A DNA stretch of 64,000 nt from Lysinibacillus sphaericus OT4b.31 (GCF_000392615.1 NZ_KB933398.1:3633204-3697203), one strand, 5' to 3'. Counted from the first letter of the stretch, positions 26,132-34,227 are shown. Notes: generated by a model not told the origin, from the letters alone. Numbers and translations are program-made.

Positions 26132-26917
26132 TTATTTAACACCTAAATATTCTTCTAACGTTATATTTTGCTTTTTAATTTCTTTGGCAACATCGATGCC
26201 AACATAGCGGAAATGCCACGATTCATACATGTAGCCCGTAATGTCTTCTTTATTTTGAGGGAATCGCAAAATAAAGCCATATTCCTGAGCATTCTCCACT
26301 AACCATTTCCCTGCTGGTGTTTCTCCGAATTCTTCAGTAAGCCATACATCTTTATTATCCCGTTCTCCAATATCAAAAGCTAAGCCCGTTTGATGCTCTG
26401 AATAGCCCGGACGCGCACTATAACGATCGGCAGCAGCCTGCCCATCACGATTGACGTAGTTGTTGTAGAGCGTTGTTTGATATTTGAAAGAGCGATAACC
26501 ACTAAATGCTACTAAATCGAAACCCTTTAGTTTCTTCGCAGCAGCCAGCATTTTATCTAGTGCTTGGCTTGCCTCTGGATTTACATCAGGCGCAAAAGTC
26601 GATGGAAGCGGGTAGATTTTATTTGCCAATAAAATACCATTAATGTACGTTGGCTCTGTTGGTAAGGTTTGGTTCGGTATATAGCCATTTTCGTCAGGTT
26701 GTTGTTCTGGTTGTTCTACTGGTTTTGTTGGACGATCTGCTGTTTCTGGTTTCTCCGTTGCTGGTGTATCTTTTTTATTTGCCTCTGTTACTGGTTGTTG
26801 CTCATCTGACGCCACATTTACTTGATTATTTTTATAGTAAACGACTACGATAATAGATATTATTAACGCCACTGAAATAAAAGCACCAATGATGAGTGGT
26901 AGACGATTGTTTTTCAC
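26132..26917 (-). CDS. VanY/M15B D-alanyl-D-alanine carboxypeptidase
   Basis: A 261-residue membrane-anchored zinc peptidase that trims the terminal D-Ala of peptidoglycan stems. It has an N-terminal anchor (residues about 8-27), a Thr/Pro/Glu-rich spacer to about residue 75, then the M15 domain. The domain has zinc ligands in SEHQTGLAFDIG and ESWHFRYVG, and GYRSFKYQ upstream. It is similar to B. subtilis YodJ, although no lipobox cysteine is present. The start is GTG at 26917 with AAGGGG upstream. Confidence 0.9.
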   Translation of the reverse strand: MKNNRLPLIIGAFISVALIISIIVVVYYKNNQVNVASDEQQPVTEANKKDTPATEKPETADRPTKPVEQPEQQPDENGYIPNQTLPTEPTYINGILLANKIYPLPSTFAPDVNPEASQALDKMLAAAKKLKGFDLVAFSGYRSFKYQTTLYNNYVNRDGQAAADRYSARPGYSEHQTGLAFDIGERDNKDVWLTEEFGETPAGKWLVENAQEYGFILRFPQNKEDITGYMYESWHFRYVGIDVAKEIKKQNITLEEYLGVK

Positions 26918-26947
26918 TGTATTTGCCCCTTTTACATTTATCCCTTG

Positions 26948-27022
26948 TTAATGGGTTGTTAGGGCTCCCTACTTTTAAAATGGATATGTAAGTGGGAGCT
27001 CCAGTATCGCACACCCGATTAA
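26948..27022. repeat. Structured intergenic element, copy A
   Basis: A 75-bp element with ends TTAATGGGT and ACCCGATTAA and an internal stem (GCTCCC...GGGAGC with ACTT/AAGT). A second copy with the same ends and the same internal blocks lies at 38056-38129. Both lie between two minus-strand genes. See findings. Confidence 0.55.
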
Positions 27023-27082
27023 TGAACACATACAAGTCCCCCATTTCCTATGGTACCGTATGTGTAAACCACATCTTGTAAG

Positions 27083-27158
27083 CTTTTCATCATTTATCGG
27101 TAGCGAGGAATGCACACGAGGATTTAACTCCTACGTCGAGTATTTTCGCTGATGAAAG
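27083..27158. repeat. Imperfect long hairpin
   Basis: CTTTTCATCA pairs with TGATGAAAG (one mismatch/bulge), enclosing a smaller AGGA/TCCT hairpin. It lies upstream of the VanY gene, beside copy A of the structured element. Function unknown. Confidence 0.35.
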
Positions 27159-27234
27159 CCTCACTTTATCCATATAGTATTATTTTAACACCTTTCACAT
27201 TTTTTAGTGTAATATTTTCGAAATTATTCTTTTG

Positions 27235-27483
27235 TTAATCTGTAATAATAATATAAAGTACCACGACTGAGGCAATAGTGAAAAAAATGGCCATATACTT
27301 CATCCATTTTGCTTCTTTCACATACCCTTGCTCCTTAAAACTCTTAGCGCGGAAAGCATTTGATAGAGCAAACATTATAGTCATTGCAAGTACCGCAAAA
27401 TTAAAATTACCCATAATTATACATACAATAGCCGCAATACTGAAAAAAGCGACGAGCATTGATGATAACCACTTTGTGTTCAT
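27235..27483 (-). CDS. Small three-span membrane protein
   Basis: An 82-residue hydrophobic protein with three predicted spans (about residues 5-23, 26-45 and 62-80) and a basic loop, RAKSFKEQGYVKEAKW, between spans 2 and 3. No family recognised. AGGGGG lies 8 nt before the ATG and directly follows the U-tract of the yidC terminator. Its transcription thus depends on read-through or a promoter inside yidC. Confidence 0.7.
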   Translation of the reverse strand: MNTKWLSSMLVAFFSIAAIVCIIMGNFNFAVLAMTIMFALSNAFRAKSFKEQGYVKEAKWMKYMAIFFTIASVVVLYIIITD

Positions 27484-27496
27484 CCTTTTGTCCCCC

Positions 27497-27527
27497 TAAA
27501 AAAATCGAGGCTACACAAGCGCCTCGA
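27497..27527 (-). terminator. terminator after yidC, abutting next ribosome site
   Basis: TCGAGGC at 27505-27511 pairs with GCCTCGA at 27521-27527. Seven T follow on the minus strand, and the next gene's AGGGGG starts immediately after them. Confidence 0.85.
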
Positions 27528-27538
27528 CATACATTTTT

Positions 27539-28300
27539 TTATGATGTTGCTTTTTCGGGATGCTCCGAATAATATTTTCGTCCAATATAAGTTTGAATAA
27601 TCAGTAACGCACCACTTACAGACCAGTAAAGCGGTAGAGCTGCCATAGAAGACATTGAGATAAAGACAATCATAATTGGTGAAATATAAATAAACATTTT
27701 CATCTGTGCTTTTTGCTGCTCTGGTACCGTCCATAGTGACACACGCGCTTGCACTAGATAAACAATACCCGCGATAATCGTCATAATGATATCAGGTGAA
27801 CCTAGGCTAAACCATAAAAACATATGTGATTTTACATCGGCTGAATATAAAATCGAAAAGTAAAGACCCATAATAATTGGCATTTGAATCAACATCGGTA
27901 AGCAACCCATATTCAATGGATTAACACCATGCTTTTTATATAATGCCATCATTTCCTGTTGATGCTGCATTTGTTCTTCTTTTGTCTTAGCTTCCTTCAT
28001 CTTTTTCTGAACTTCTTCCATTTCAGGCTTGAAGGCATCCATTTTAGATTTCATTATTTGCTGTTGACGATAGTTTTTCAACATAATCGGCATTAAAACT
28101 AAACGAATAAGCACTGTAATAGCGATAATCGCTAAACCATAGCTACCTGAAAATATATCATTCCCGAAAAACTCAAGTAAAAATTCCATAGGCTTCACAA
28201 AAATACTATAGAAAAAGCCTTCTTTGTTCTGAACTGCTTGACAACCACTAAGGACAAATACCACAAGACCAAGCATTGAAAATAGCTTTAAATTTTTCAT
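27539..28300 (-). CDS. yidC: Lipoprotein-type membrane insertase YidC/OxaA
   Basis: A 253-residue YidC/Oxa1/Alb3 protein that inserts membrane proteins with or without SecYEG. The N-terminus is a lipoprotein signal (LGLVVFVLSGC). The YidC core begins at GSYGLAIIAITVLIRLVLMPIMLKN, where the conserved hydrophilic-groove Arg is present, followed by a charged coiled-coil (EMEEVQKKMKEAKTKEEQ) and MGCLPMLIQMPIIMGLYFSI. The length and isolated position resemble the second YidC of Firmicutes. No MifM-like leader peptide is obvious upstream. Confidence 0.93.
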   Translation of the reverse strand: MKNLKLFSMLGLVVFVLSGCQAVQNKEGFFYSIFVKPMEFLLEFFGNDIFSGSYGLAIIAITVLIRLVLMPIMLKNYRQQQIMKSKMDAFKPEMEEVQKKMKEAKTKEEQMQHQQEMMALYKKHGVNPLNMGCLPMLIQMPIIMGLYFSILYSADVKSHMFLWFSLGSPDIIMTIIAGIVYLVQARVSLWTVPEQQKAQMKMFIYISPIMIVFISMSSMAALPLYWSVSGALLIIQTYIGRKYYSEHPEKATS

Positions 28301-28436
28301 TTTTCCACCTACTATTATTTTTCAACTAATGTGAAGTATACCTTATAAAGACTACCTTTATCAAATAGCAAGTGCTACTAATTCAATTACTTCTAGGCTT
28401 CATCGTAAGCTTTTTGATATGAAGTAAAAATTCCAT

Positions 28437-28478
28437 AAAAAAAGATGCGAGTTTAGCATCGCTAACATGTCCGCATCT
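28437..28478 (-). terminator. terminator after AraC-family gene
   Basis: AGATGCG at 28443-28449 pairs with CGCATCT at 28472-28478, with an inner GTTAGC/GCTAAAC arm. A T-run follows on the minus strand. Confidence 0.8.
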
Positions 28479-28538
28479 TCCTATTTGTTCAAATATTGCT
28501 TACAAGGTCATACTACTGTTTGAGACAATTAATAACTA

Positions 28539-29345
28539 CTATATATTTTGAAGCTCAGACTCAGCCATTTCAAAACGATAAAATTCGTGATGTAACTCGT
28601 CACGGAAATGTTTAGGTGTTACGCCTGTGTATTTTTTAAAAATACGCGTAAAGTAACTTTGGTTACAAAAATGGAACTGATCTGAAATAGAAGTTATACT
28701 TTTATTTGTATGGCGCAAATAGTATTGAGATTCCTCTACACGGCGAACATTTAAATATTCAACAAGAGTAATACCCACATGTTCTCTAAATATACGCGAT
28801 AAGTGGCTTGTACTAATATGGAAGTTATTTGCGATACTCTCGACTGTTAAGTCATTCTCTAATTCATCGTTTATATACATTATCACCTTATTGACAGTCT
28901 GGTGACGGAAAGTTGGCTGCTTGCGATCAGCGATAAAATAAACGAAGAAATCAATTAAATCGTCTGCGAATTGTAAAAATTCTGCATCTTTCATTTGATT
29001 TTCTATCATATCATTACAGGCTATATTAAAGGCAAAAGCTTTTTTCGAAGGTACTTGATTGTCAAGTAATTTACGAGCAACAATCGACGACAAAACGGAA
29101 AAATAACTTCGAACAATTTTAATGACTTGCTTGCCAAAACGTATTGAAAGAATATCAATTAACTCATGCAATGATTTCTTAGCCTTTGCACATTCTAAGT
29201 GATAAATTTCAAATATTAATTTCGACTCAATATTAAAAAATTCTTCTACACCGATATATTGATTAATATTATCGATTTCTTGGAAGTATCTTTTTGATAT
29301 CGTTTCTGACATTGAATGTTGATGTAGTTGCATAATCTTCCCCAT
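28539..29345 (-). CDS. AraC-family transcriptional regulator
   Basis: A 268-residue regulator. The C-terminal about 100 residues hold the double helix-turn-helix: DLTVESIANNFHISTSHLSRIFREHVGITLVEYLN, then SITSISDQFHFCNQSYFTRIFKKYTGVTPKHFRDE. The N-terminal about 165 residues are helical with no cupin signature, so the effector is unknown. The start is either ATG at 29345 or 29333 (MQLHQHS); the spacing of GAGGAAAG and GGGGAAG leaves this open. It is divergent from the LytTR regulator gene. Confidence 0.85.
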   Translation of the reverse strand: MGKIMQLHQHSMSETISKRYFQEIDNINQYIGVEEFFNIESKLIFEIYHLECAKAKKSLHELIDILSIRFGKQVIKIVRSYFSVLSSIVARKLLDNQVPSKKAFAFNIACNDMIENQMKDAEFLQFADDLIDFFVYFIADRKQPTFRHQTVNKVIMYINDELENDLTVESIANNFHISTSHLSRIFREHVGITLVEYLNVRRVEESQYYLRHTNKSITSISDQFHFCNQSYFTRIFKKYTGVTPKHFRDELHHEFYRFEMAESELQNI

Positions 29346-29838
29346 CTTTCCTCAGAGTGCACGAATTACTTTACAATATTTTACAAAAATCTACGTAATT
29401 GCAAATAAGAAAATAGCATTTACTTATTTTGGTATGAATTGAGTCCTATTTCACAAGTATATATTGACTATAACCTTAAAAATAATCCAACTAAAACACC
29501 ATTTGTAATAAAAATAGACTATACAGAGGATTTTACCATATTCTGCGATTTCCTTTCAACCACATTTTATCCCCTTCACTAGTTCTTATTTATCACACAG
29601 CCATAGTAGAAACCTAGTAAACATACTTATAACCAATTAAATATTACCATATATATAATAAAAAAAATTAGTAATTAATTAATTTTTGTTACATATTATG
29701 TAAAAAAAATTACATCTTTTGATTTCACATTCGACATTTCTCTATTTTATTCCTAAATCTTCTCTATATAATTTATACGAATATGTAGTAAAATAGATGA
29801 TAATACTATTTTTAAAAGTTCAAAACGAGGTGTTAATA
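29346..29838. promoter_or_regulatory. AT-rich divergent regulatory region
   Basis: About 490 bp, very AT-rich, between the AraC-family and LytTR-family genes. A TATAAT lies at 29767-29772 on the plus strand, without a good -35. No gene and no strong hairpin is seen. The size suggests several binding sites for divergent promoters. Confidence 0.4.
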
Positions 29839-30489
29839 GTGGATCCAAAACAAATAGAAGAAATTATGGAGATTATTAAGGAGTTTTTCCCAGAGAATAC
29901 TTCAATCGCAATTTCCGACACAAACGAATACTTGTATTACCAGCCTAGCAAAAAAGTTGATTTAAAAATCAAGCCAGGTGATCCTATTAAAGAAGGTTCA
30001 GCTGCACATAAAGCTTTAAGCTACGGACAAAAAATCAGCACCTACATCGAACCAGATGTATTTGGCGTTGCCTATTTCGGCATGAGTATCCCTTTAATGG
30101 AAGAAGGCGAGACAAAGGGTGCTATTACTGCAATTTTCCCACAAAAGCCATCAGCATTTTTAACAAATTACATCACAATCAAAATTGATGATTGTTGGTA
30201 TCCAATTAAGCATGATCAAGTCATTTATCTTGAAACACAGCTTCGAAAAACGTTCGTTAAAACAATGGGGCGCGAAGGGTATCACCGACTAAATTTAAGT
30301 GATCTTGAGCTATTCTTAGCACCTGATTCATTTATTCGATGCCACCGTTCATATATCGTAAATATTGACTTCATTGATGAAATTCAACCAGACTCACATT
30401 CCACTTTCTTATTAATCATGAAAGATGGTACACGCATTCCTGTTAGCCAACGCTATGCAAGCTACTTCCGTCGCTCTTTAGGTTTCTAA
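29839..30489 (+). CDS. LytTR-family regulator with N-terminal sensor domain
   Basis: A 216-residue protein. The C-terminal LytTR DNA-binding domain spans about residues 118-216 (QVIYLETQLRKTFVKTM, FIRCHRSYIVNIDFIDEI, DGTRIPVSQRYASYFRRSL). The N-terminal about 105 residues (GDPIKEGSAAHKALSYGQKI, DVFGVAYFGMSIPLMEEG) look like the small-ligand/PAS-like sensor found in some soluble methyl-accepting proteins; this is inference. There is no receiver domain, so it is probably a one-component sensor. GAGGTG lies 6 nt before GTG 29839. It sits immediately upstream of the CoA-transferase gene, its likely target. Confidence 0.85.
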   Translation: MDPKQIEEIMEIIKEFFPENTSIAISDTNEYLYYQPSKKVDLKIKPGDPIKEGSAAHKALSYGQKISTYIEPDVFGVAYFGMSIPLMEEGETKGAITAIFPQKPSAFLTNYITIKIDDCWYPIKHDQVIYLETQLRKTFVKTMGREGYHRLNLSDLELFLAPDSFIRCHRSYIVNIDFIDEIQPDSHSTFLLIMKDGTRIPVSQRYASYFRRSLGF

Positions 30490-30501
30490 TTTTTTATAAA
30501 T

Positions 30502-30542
30502 ACAGCAAGCATTTTACTTTAAAGTGCTTGCTGTTTTTTTCT
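30502..30542 (+). terminator. terminator after LytTR gene
   Basis: ACAGCAAGCA at 30502-30511 pairs with TGCTTGCTGT at 30525-30534, followed by seven T. Confidence 0.92.
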
Positions 30543-30642
30543 ATTTATTAAGAATTTAATGTCAGTTCAAAACAAGCGACGCTATAATAAAACGTTTTCT
30601 CTGTCGAAAAATCATTCTTATGCTCGAATTTCCTTTTTTTAA

Positions 30643-30715
30643 ACAGTTTAATGCTATTTATGAAGTAATTGTGACAGTTTGGTGATAGTATTATTCAAAT
30701 GGTTGGTGCTATACT
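30643..30715 (+). promoter_or_regulatory. Repeated motif and -10 upstream of CoA-transferase
   Basis: Three related motifs lie in the same orientation: ACAGTTTAATG (30643), ACAGTTTGGTG (30674) and AATGGTTGGTG (30698), with offsets of 31 and 24 bp. They precede a TATACT -10 at 30710-30715 that has no good -35. An activator-dependent promoter is plausible, with the adjacent LytTR protein as candidate. Binding is inferred. Confidence 0.45.
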
Positions 30716-30801
30716 ACAACTGAATAAACAGAAAATTCTTATAAGTTTTTTCTTGTTTTGTTATCGGTTTCCATCAAAACTTTTAGGGGAGGATTTTTTT
30801 A

Positions 30802-32322
30802 ATGGATGCAATTATTCAAAAACGTTTAGGTTTAAAAGAGCTTGAAAGTAAAATCGTTACAGCTGATGTAGCTGCAGCACTTATTTCTGATGGTGATGTA
30901 GTTGGTATGAGTGGTTTCACTCGTGCTGGGGATGCTAAAGTGGTTCCAATGGCATTAGTAGAACGCGCAAAAAATGAAAAATTCAAAATTGATGTATATA
31001 CAGGTGCTTCTTTAGGCCCAGAAGTAGATAAATATTTAGCTGAGGCTGGCGTTATCCGCAAACGCGGACCTTTCCAAGGCGATGCAGGTATCCGCAACCT
31101 GATTAACTCTGGTGATATCCAGTATGTAGATGCACACCTTTCACATAACGCTGAATTAGTTCGTCAAGGAATTATGGGCCCAATTAAATATTTAATTCTT
31201 GAAGCTGTGGCTATTACCGAGGATGGCTTAATTATTCCTACAAACTCTGTAGGTAACTCACCTATCTTCGCTGAGTATGCTGAAAATATTATTATCGAGT
31301 TAAATATCTCTCACCCAGAAGCTTTAATCGGTATTCATGATATTTACGTACCTGCTGAGCAAGGTGAACGTGAAGCAATTCCGATGACAGATGCTACTCA
31401 ACGTATTGGCGAAATCGGTATTAAAGTAGACTCGGCTAAAATTAAAGCAATCGTTATTTCAGAAGAACCAGATGCTCCTTCATTAATTGTTCCTCCAGAT
31501 GAAGAAACACAAAGAATGGCGAACATTTTATTGGACTTCTTCCGCGATGAAATTAAAGCAGGTCGTCTAACTAACAAATTAATGCCATTACAATCTGGTG
31601 TAGGTTCTGTAGCAAATGCTGTACTTGATGGCTTCGCTGATTCAGAATTTGAAGATTTAGTTGTTGCTTCTGAAGTACTTCAAGATGCTGTATTCAACTT
31701 AATCGATGCTGGTAAAGTTAAATTTGCAGCTGCTACTTCAATTACACTTACTGAAGAATTACAGAAAAAAGTTTATGGTAATTTAGAAAAGTATGCTGAT
31801 AAAATTTGCTTACGTCCACAAGAAATTTCTAACCACCCAGAGCTTATCCGTCGTTTGGGTTTAATCTCAATCAACACGGCTCTTGAATTAGACATATACG
31901 GTAACGTAAACTCTACTCACGTATCAGGTACTCGTATGATGAACGGTATTGGTGGTTCTGGTGACTTTGCGCGTAATGCTCGTCTAGGTATCTTTGTAAC
32001 AAAATCATACGCAAAAGGCGGAGCAATCTCTTCAATCGTACCAATGGTTTCTCACGTGGATCACACTGAGCATGATGTAGACGTTATCGTTACTGAACAA
32101 GGTATCGCTGATTTACGCGGGCTTGCGCCAAAAGAACGTGTACAACTTATCATCGAAAACTGCGCTCATCCAGATTACAAAGAGCAATTATGGGATTACT
32201 ACAACCGTGCTGTAGAAGCAACTGGTAGCCATCAAACACCTCATATTTTAGAAGAGGCTCTTTCTTGGCATGTTAATCTTGCTAAAAACAAAACAATGAA
32301 AAAAGAAGTTGTAAAAGCTTAA
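30802..32322 (+). CDS. Succinyl-CoA:acetate CoA-transferase (acetyl-CoA hydrolase family)
   Basis: A 506-residue class-I CoA-transferase of the Cat1/SpcC/AarC group. It moves CoA between succinyl-CoA and acetate, giving acetyl-CoA and succinate, and so lets acetate enter or bypass part of the TCA cycle. The N-terminal domain begins SDGDVVGMSGFTRAGDAKVVP. The C-terminal domain has the family blocks TRMMNGIGGSGDFARNARL and EQGIADLRGLAPKERVQ. AGGGGAGG precedes the ATG. Simple acetyl-CoA hydrolysis is less likely. Upstream promoter elements suggest regulated expression. Confidence 0.9.
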   Translation: MDAIIQKRLGLKELESKIVTADVAAALISDGDVVGMSGFTRAGDAKVVPMALVERAKNEKFKIDVYTGASLGPEVDKYLAEAGVIRKRGPFQGDAGIRNLINSGDIQYVDAHLSHNAELVRQGIMGPIKYLILEAVAITEDGLIIPTNSVGNSPIFAEYAENIIIELNISHPEALIGIHDIYVPAEQGEREAIPMTDATQRIGEIGIKVDSAKIKAIVISEEPDAPSLIVPPDEETQRMANILLDFFRDEIKAGRLTNKLMPLQSGVGSVANAVLDGFADSEFEDLVVASEVLQDAVFNLIDAGKVKFAAATSITLTEELQKKVYGNLEKYADKICLRPQEISNHPELIRRLGLISINTALELDIYGNVNSTHVSGTRMMNGIGGSGDFARNARLGIFVTKSYAKGGAISSIVPMVSHVDHTEHDVDVIVTEQGIADLRGLAPKERVQLIIENCAHPDYKEQLWDYYNRAVEATGSHQTPHILEEALSWHVNLAKNKTMKKEVVKA

Positions 32323-32333
32323 TTTTCCATTAT

Positions 32334-32375
32334 AACGCCTACTAAGTTCATTTCGACTTAATAGGCGTTTTTTTA
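32334..32375 (+). terminator. terminator after CoA-transferase
   Basis: AACGCCTACTAAGT at 32334-32347 pairs with ACTTAATAGGCGTT at 32356-32369 (one mismatch), followed by TTTTTT. Confidence 0.92.
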
Positions 32376-32408
32376 TTGTCAAAAATGGTATAATAAAGTG
32401 AAAACTTT

Positions 32409-32439
32409 GATCGGTGGGGATATAGGATTCCCCACCGAT
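32409..32439. repeat. Strong 11-bp palindrome without U-tract
   Basis: ATCGGTGGGGA / TCCCCACCGAT around loop TATAGGAT, upstream of the MFS gene. The lack of a following T-run argues against a terminator. It could be an operator or RNA element. Confidence 0.45.
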
Positions 32440-32592
32440 TATTAATGATTTCTGCAAGACCTGATAAGCTTTATATGTGTTGTTTTATCGACTAGGGTGC
32501 ACGATTTCCTCCAACTGTGTTGTGAAGTGAAAATGTTAGCATCCCTTTGTATGGATAAACCCACTATGTCGTAATTTGTAACAGGAGGAGTT

Positions 32593-33735
32593 ATGAAGAA
32601 ATTTATCTATGTGATTATATTCTTTTCATTTTTTGACTTATTTACTCAGCTTCCTGTGATGAGTACATATGCAGAATCTTTAGGCGCATCTGCTTTTTTA
32701 ACTGGGCTTGCTGTTGGCATGTATTCCCTTTCTAATACGTTTGGGAATATTATTTCTGGGTTTTTAACCGATCGTAAGGGACCTTTTGTGATTTTAGTAA
32801 TCGGTCTTTTAACTACAGGGCTCTCGTTAACACTTTATAATTTAGTAGCAGAACCATTTGCTTTACTGGCAGTACGCTTTGTACATGGATTGGTAGCAGG
32901 TTTTATTGTCCCAGCTGCGTTTACATTCTTAGCAAATGCAACCGAACAAGAAAAACGTGGTAAAGGTAGTGCTATTTCAGGTGCATTCGTGGGAATAGCA
33001 GCTATCATTGGACCAGCCTTTAGTGGTATTTTAGCAAGTCGGACGAGTGTACCTTTCGTTTTTAATATTACAGCAAGTTGTATGCTACTTTTAGGTATTC
33101 TAGCTACATTTCTACTTAGATCAAGCCAAGTTAAAAAGGAAAAAACTGCACCAAGTATACATATACCCATTAGTGTATTTTTCACTAATAACGGGACGTT
33201 AAAAGCTTTTTCAGGGGCATTCTTTTTAATGTTTTCACAGGGCGTTATTGCCTATCTACTCCCTTTAAAGGTACAATCTCTAGGCTTTGATTCGCGATTA
33301 AGCGGCACACTAATGAGTGCATTCGGCATTATTGCTGTACTAGTATTTATCTTGCCTAGCAATCGTATTTTTGACAAAGTCGCACCGGTTAAAACGTTGT
33401 CGCTTGGTATTAGCTTAATGGGTATAAGCCAAATACTTATCAGTCAAGCCGATTCCAATACATTACTCTACATTGCGATGGCTTGCTATGGTATTGGTTT
33501 TGGTTTCTTATTTCCTTCAATAAATTCACTATTGATTGACTCGACGACAGTTGAAATTCGAGGAAAAGCATATGGTTATTTTTATGCCTTCTTCTCATTA
33601 GGCGTTGTACTGGGCTCCTCGTTGCTAGGTTGGCTTTCACTCGGTATTACCAGTGGGTTTATTTTCACAGGAATAGTATTGATAGGCTTTGCTATTTTCA
33701 CTCTAATCCCCAAAAGAAAACCTTCTCATAGTTAA
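32593..33735 (+). CDS. MFS transporter, substrate unknown
   Basis: A 380-residue, 12-span major facilitator. A motif-A-like loop (GFLTDRKGPFVILVIG) follows span 2, and span 5 has GAFVGIAAIIGPAFSGILA, as in DHA1 drug exporters. No substrate can be assigned. AGGAGG lies 5 nt before the ATG. The stop codon lies inside the hairpin that acts as its terminator. Confidence 0.8.
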   Translation: MKKFIYVIIFFSFFDLFTQLPVMSTYAESLGASAFLTGLAVGMYSLSNTFGNIISGFLTDRKGPFVILVIGLLTTGLSLTLYNLVAEPFALLAVRFVHGLVAGFIVPAAFTFLANATEQEKRGKGSAISGAFVGIAAIIGPAFSGILASRTSVPFVFNITASCMLLLGILATFLLRSSQVKKEKTAPSIHIPISVFFTNNGTLKAFSGAFFLMFSQGVIAYLLPLKVQSLGFDSRLSGTLMSAFGIIAVLVFILPSNRIFDKVAPVKTLSLGISLMGISQILISQADSNTLLYIAMACYGIGFGFLFPSINSLLIDSTTVEIRGKAYGYFYAFFSLGVVLGSSLLGWLSLGITSGFIFTGIVLIGFAIFTLIPKRKPSHS

Positions 33736-33748
33736 ATGAGAAGGTTTT
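33719..33748 (+). terminator. MFS terminator, first copy of 30-bp direct repeat
   Basis: AACCTTCTCAT-agttaa-ATGAGAAGG, followed by TTTTC. The hairpin begins inside the last codons of the MFS gene. The exact 30-bp sequence recurs at 34228-34257. Confidence 0.85.
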
Positions 33749-33775
33749 CTTTAAATAGAAGCATCTATATGAACC

Positions 33776-33908
33776 CGTTGATTTCCGCTACGGCGGACGC
33801 TTTTTGCGGGCATGGCTTCAGTCTCCTCGTCGCTACGCTTCTGCGGGGCCTTTTCGCTCATGCTTTTCCCGCAGAAGTCGCCGCTTGCGCTCCAATTAAC
33901 TCGTGTAC
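33776..33908. repeat. GC-rich palindromic Bacillaceae-type repeat
   Basis: Locally far richer in G+C than its surroundings. Contains GATTTCCGCTACGGCGGACG, TCTCCTCGTCGCTACGCTTC and CCCGCAGAAGTCGCC. The inner arms TTCTGCGGG and CCCGCAGAA pair, and the outer ends pair imperfectly. I recognise the pattern as an interspersed repeat common in Bacillus-like genomes (from memory). It encodes no credible protein. Confidence 0.7.
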
Positions 33909-33951
33909 GTTAAGTTGGACGACCAAGTATTGATCTTATCGTTCTATTTTA

Positions 33952-34131
33952 CATGACATTTATTCAATATATATTTGGTATTCGTTCTATACATCATTCC
34001 ATTAAAGAAATCCAAAAGAACATGGTGTATAGTGACATGAAACAAGTCTATGCGCGTCTAAAAGAATCGATGGAACGTGTATTTGCGGATGTGTAAGAAA
34101 AAGCATAGTATGCGTTGGACAACCTTGTACT
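33952..34131 (+). pseudogene. IS1182-type transposase remnant, internally deleted
   Basis: A 48-codon frame reads FIQYIFGIRSIHHSIKEIQK, then MKQVYARLKESMERVFADV, then stop. The first part resembles the N-terminal segment of IS1182-family transposases (FGIRSxRQTIKEIE), the second their C-terminal segment (KETIERVFAD.KEKHGMRWTTL). The middle is missing. After a frameshift at about 34094, KKHSMRWTTLY continues in another frame. This is a decayed relic, not a functional gene. Confidence 0.65.
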
Positions 34132-34177
34132 ACTCTCGTTAGGGGCTATTGTAACTAATATTTCTGATAAAAATTTC

Positions 34178-34219
34178 AAAAGGTATTCGGAACGTGATTA
34201 TTCCGAATACCTTTTGTCG
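34178..34219 (+). terminator. perfect 15-bp hairpin
   Basis: AAAAGGTATTCGGAA at 34178-34192 pairs exactly with TTCCGAATACCTTTT at 34201-34215. It is terminator-like on either strand and lies just beyond the transposase remnant. Confidence 0.75.
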
Positions 34220-34227
34220 TCAATCTG

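Noticed and set aside
28301-28436. A MifM-like regulatory leader peptide upstream of yidC.
   Set aside because: No frame with ribosome site and arrest-type sequence found on the minus strand.
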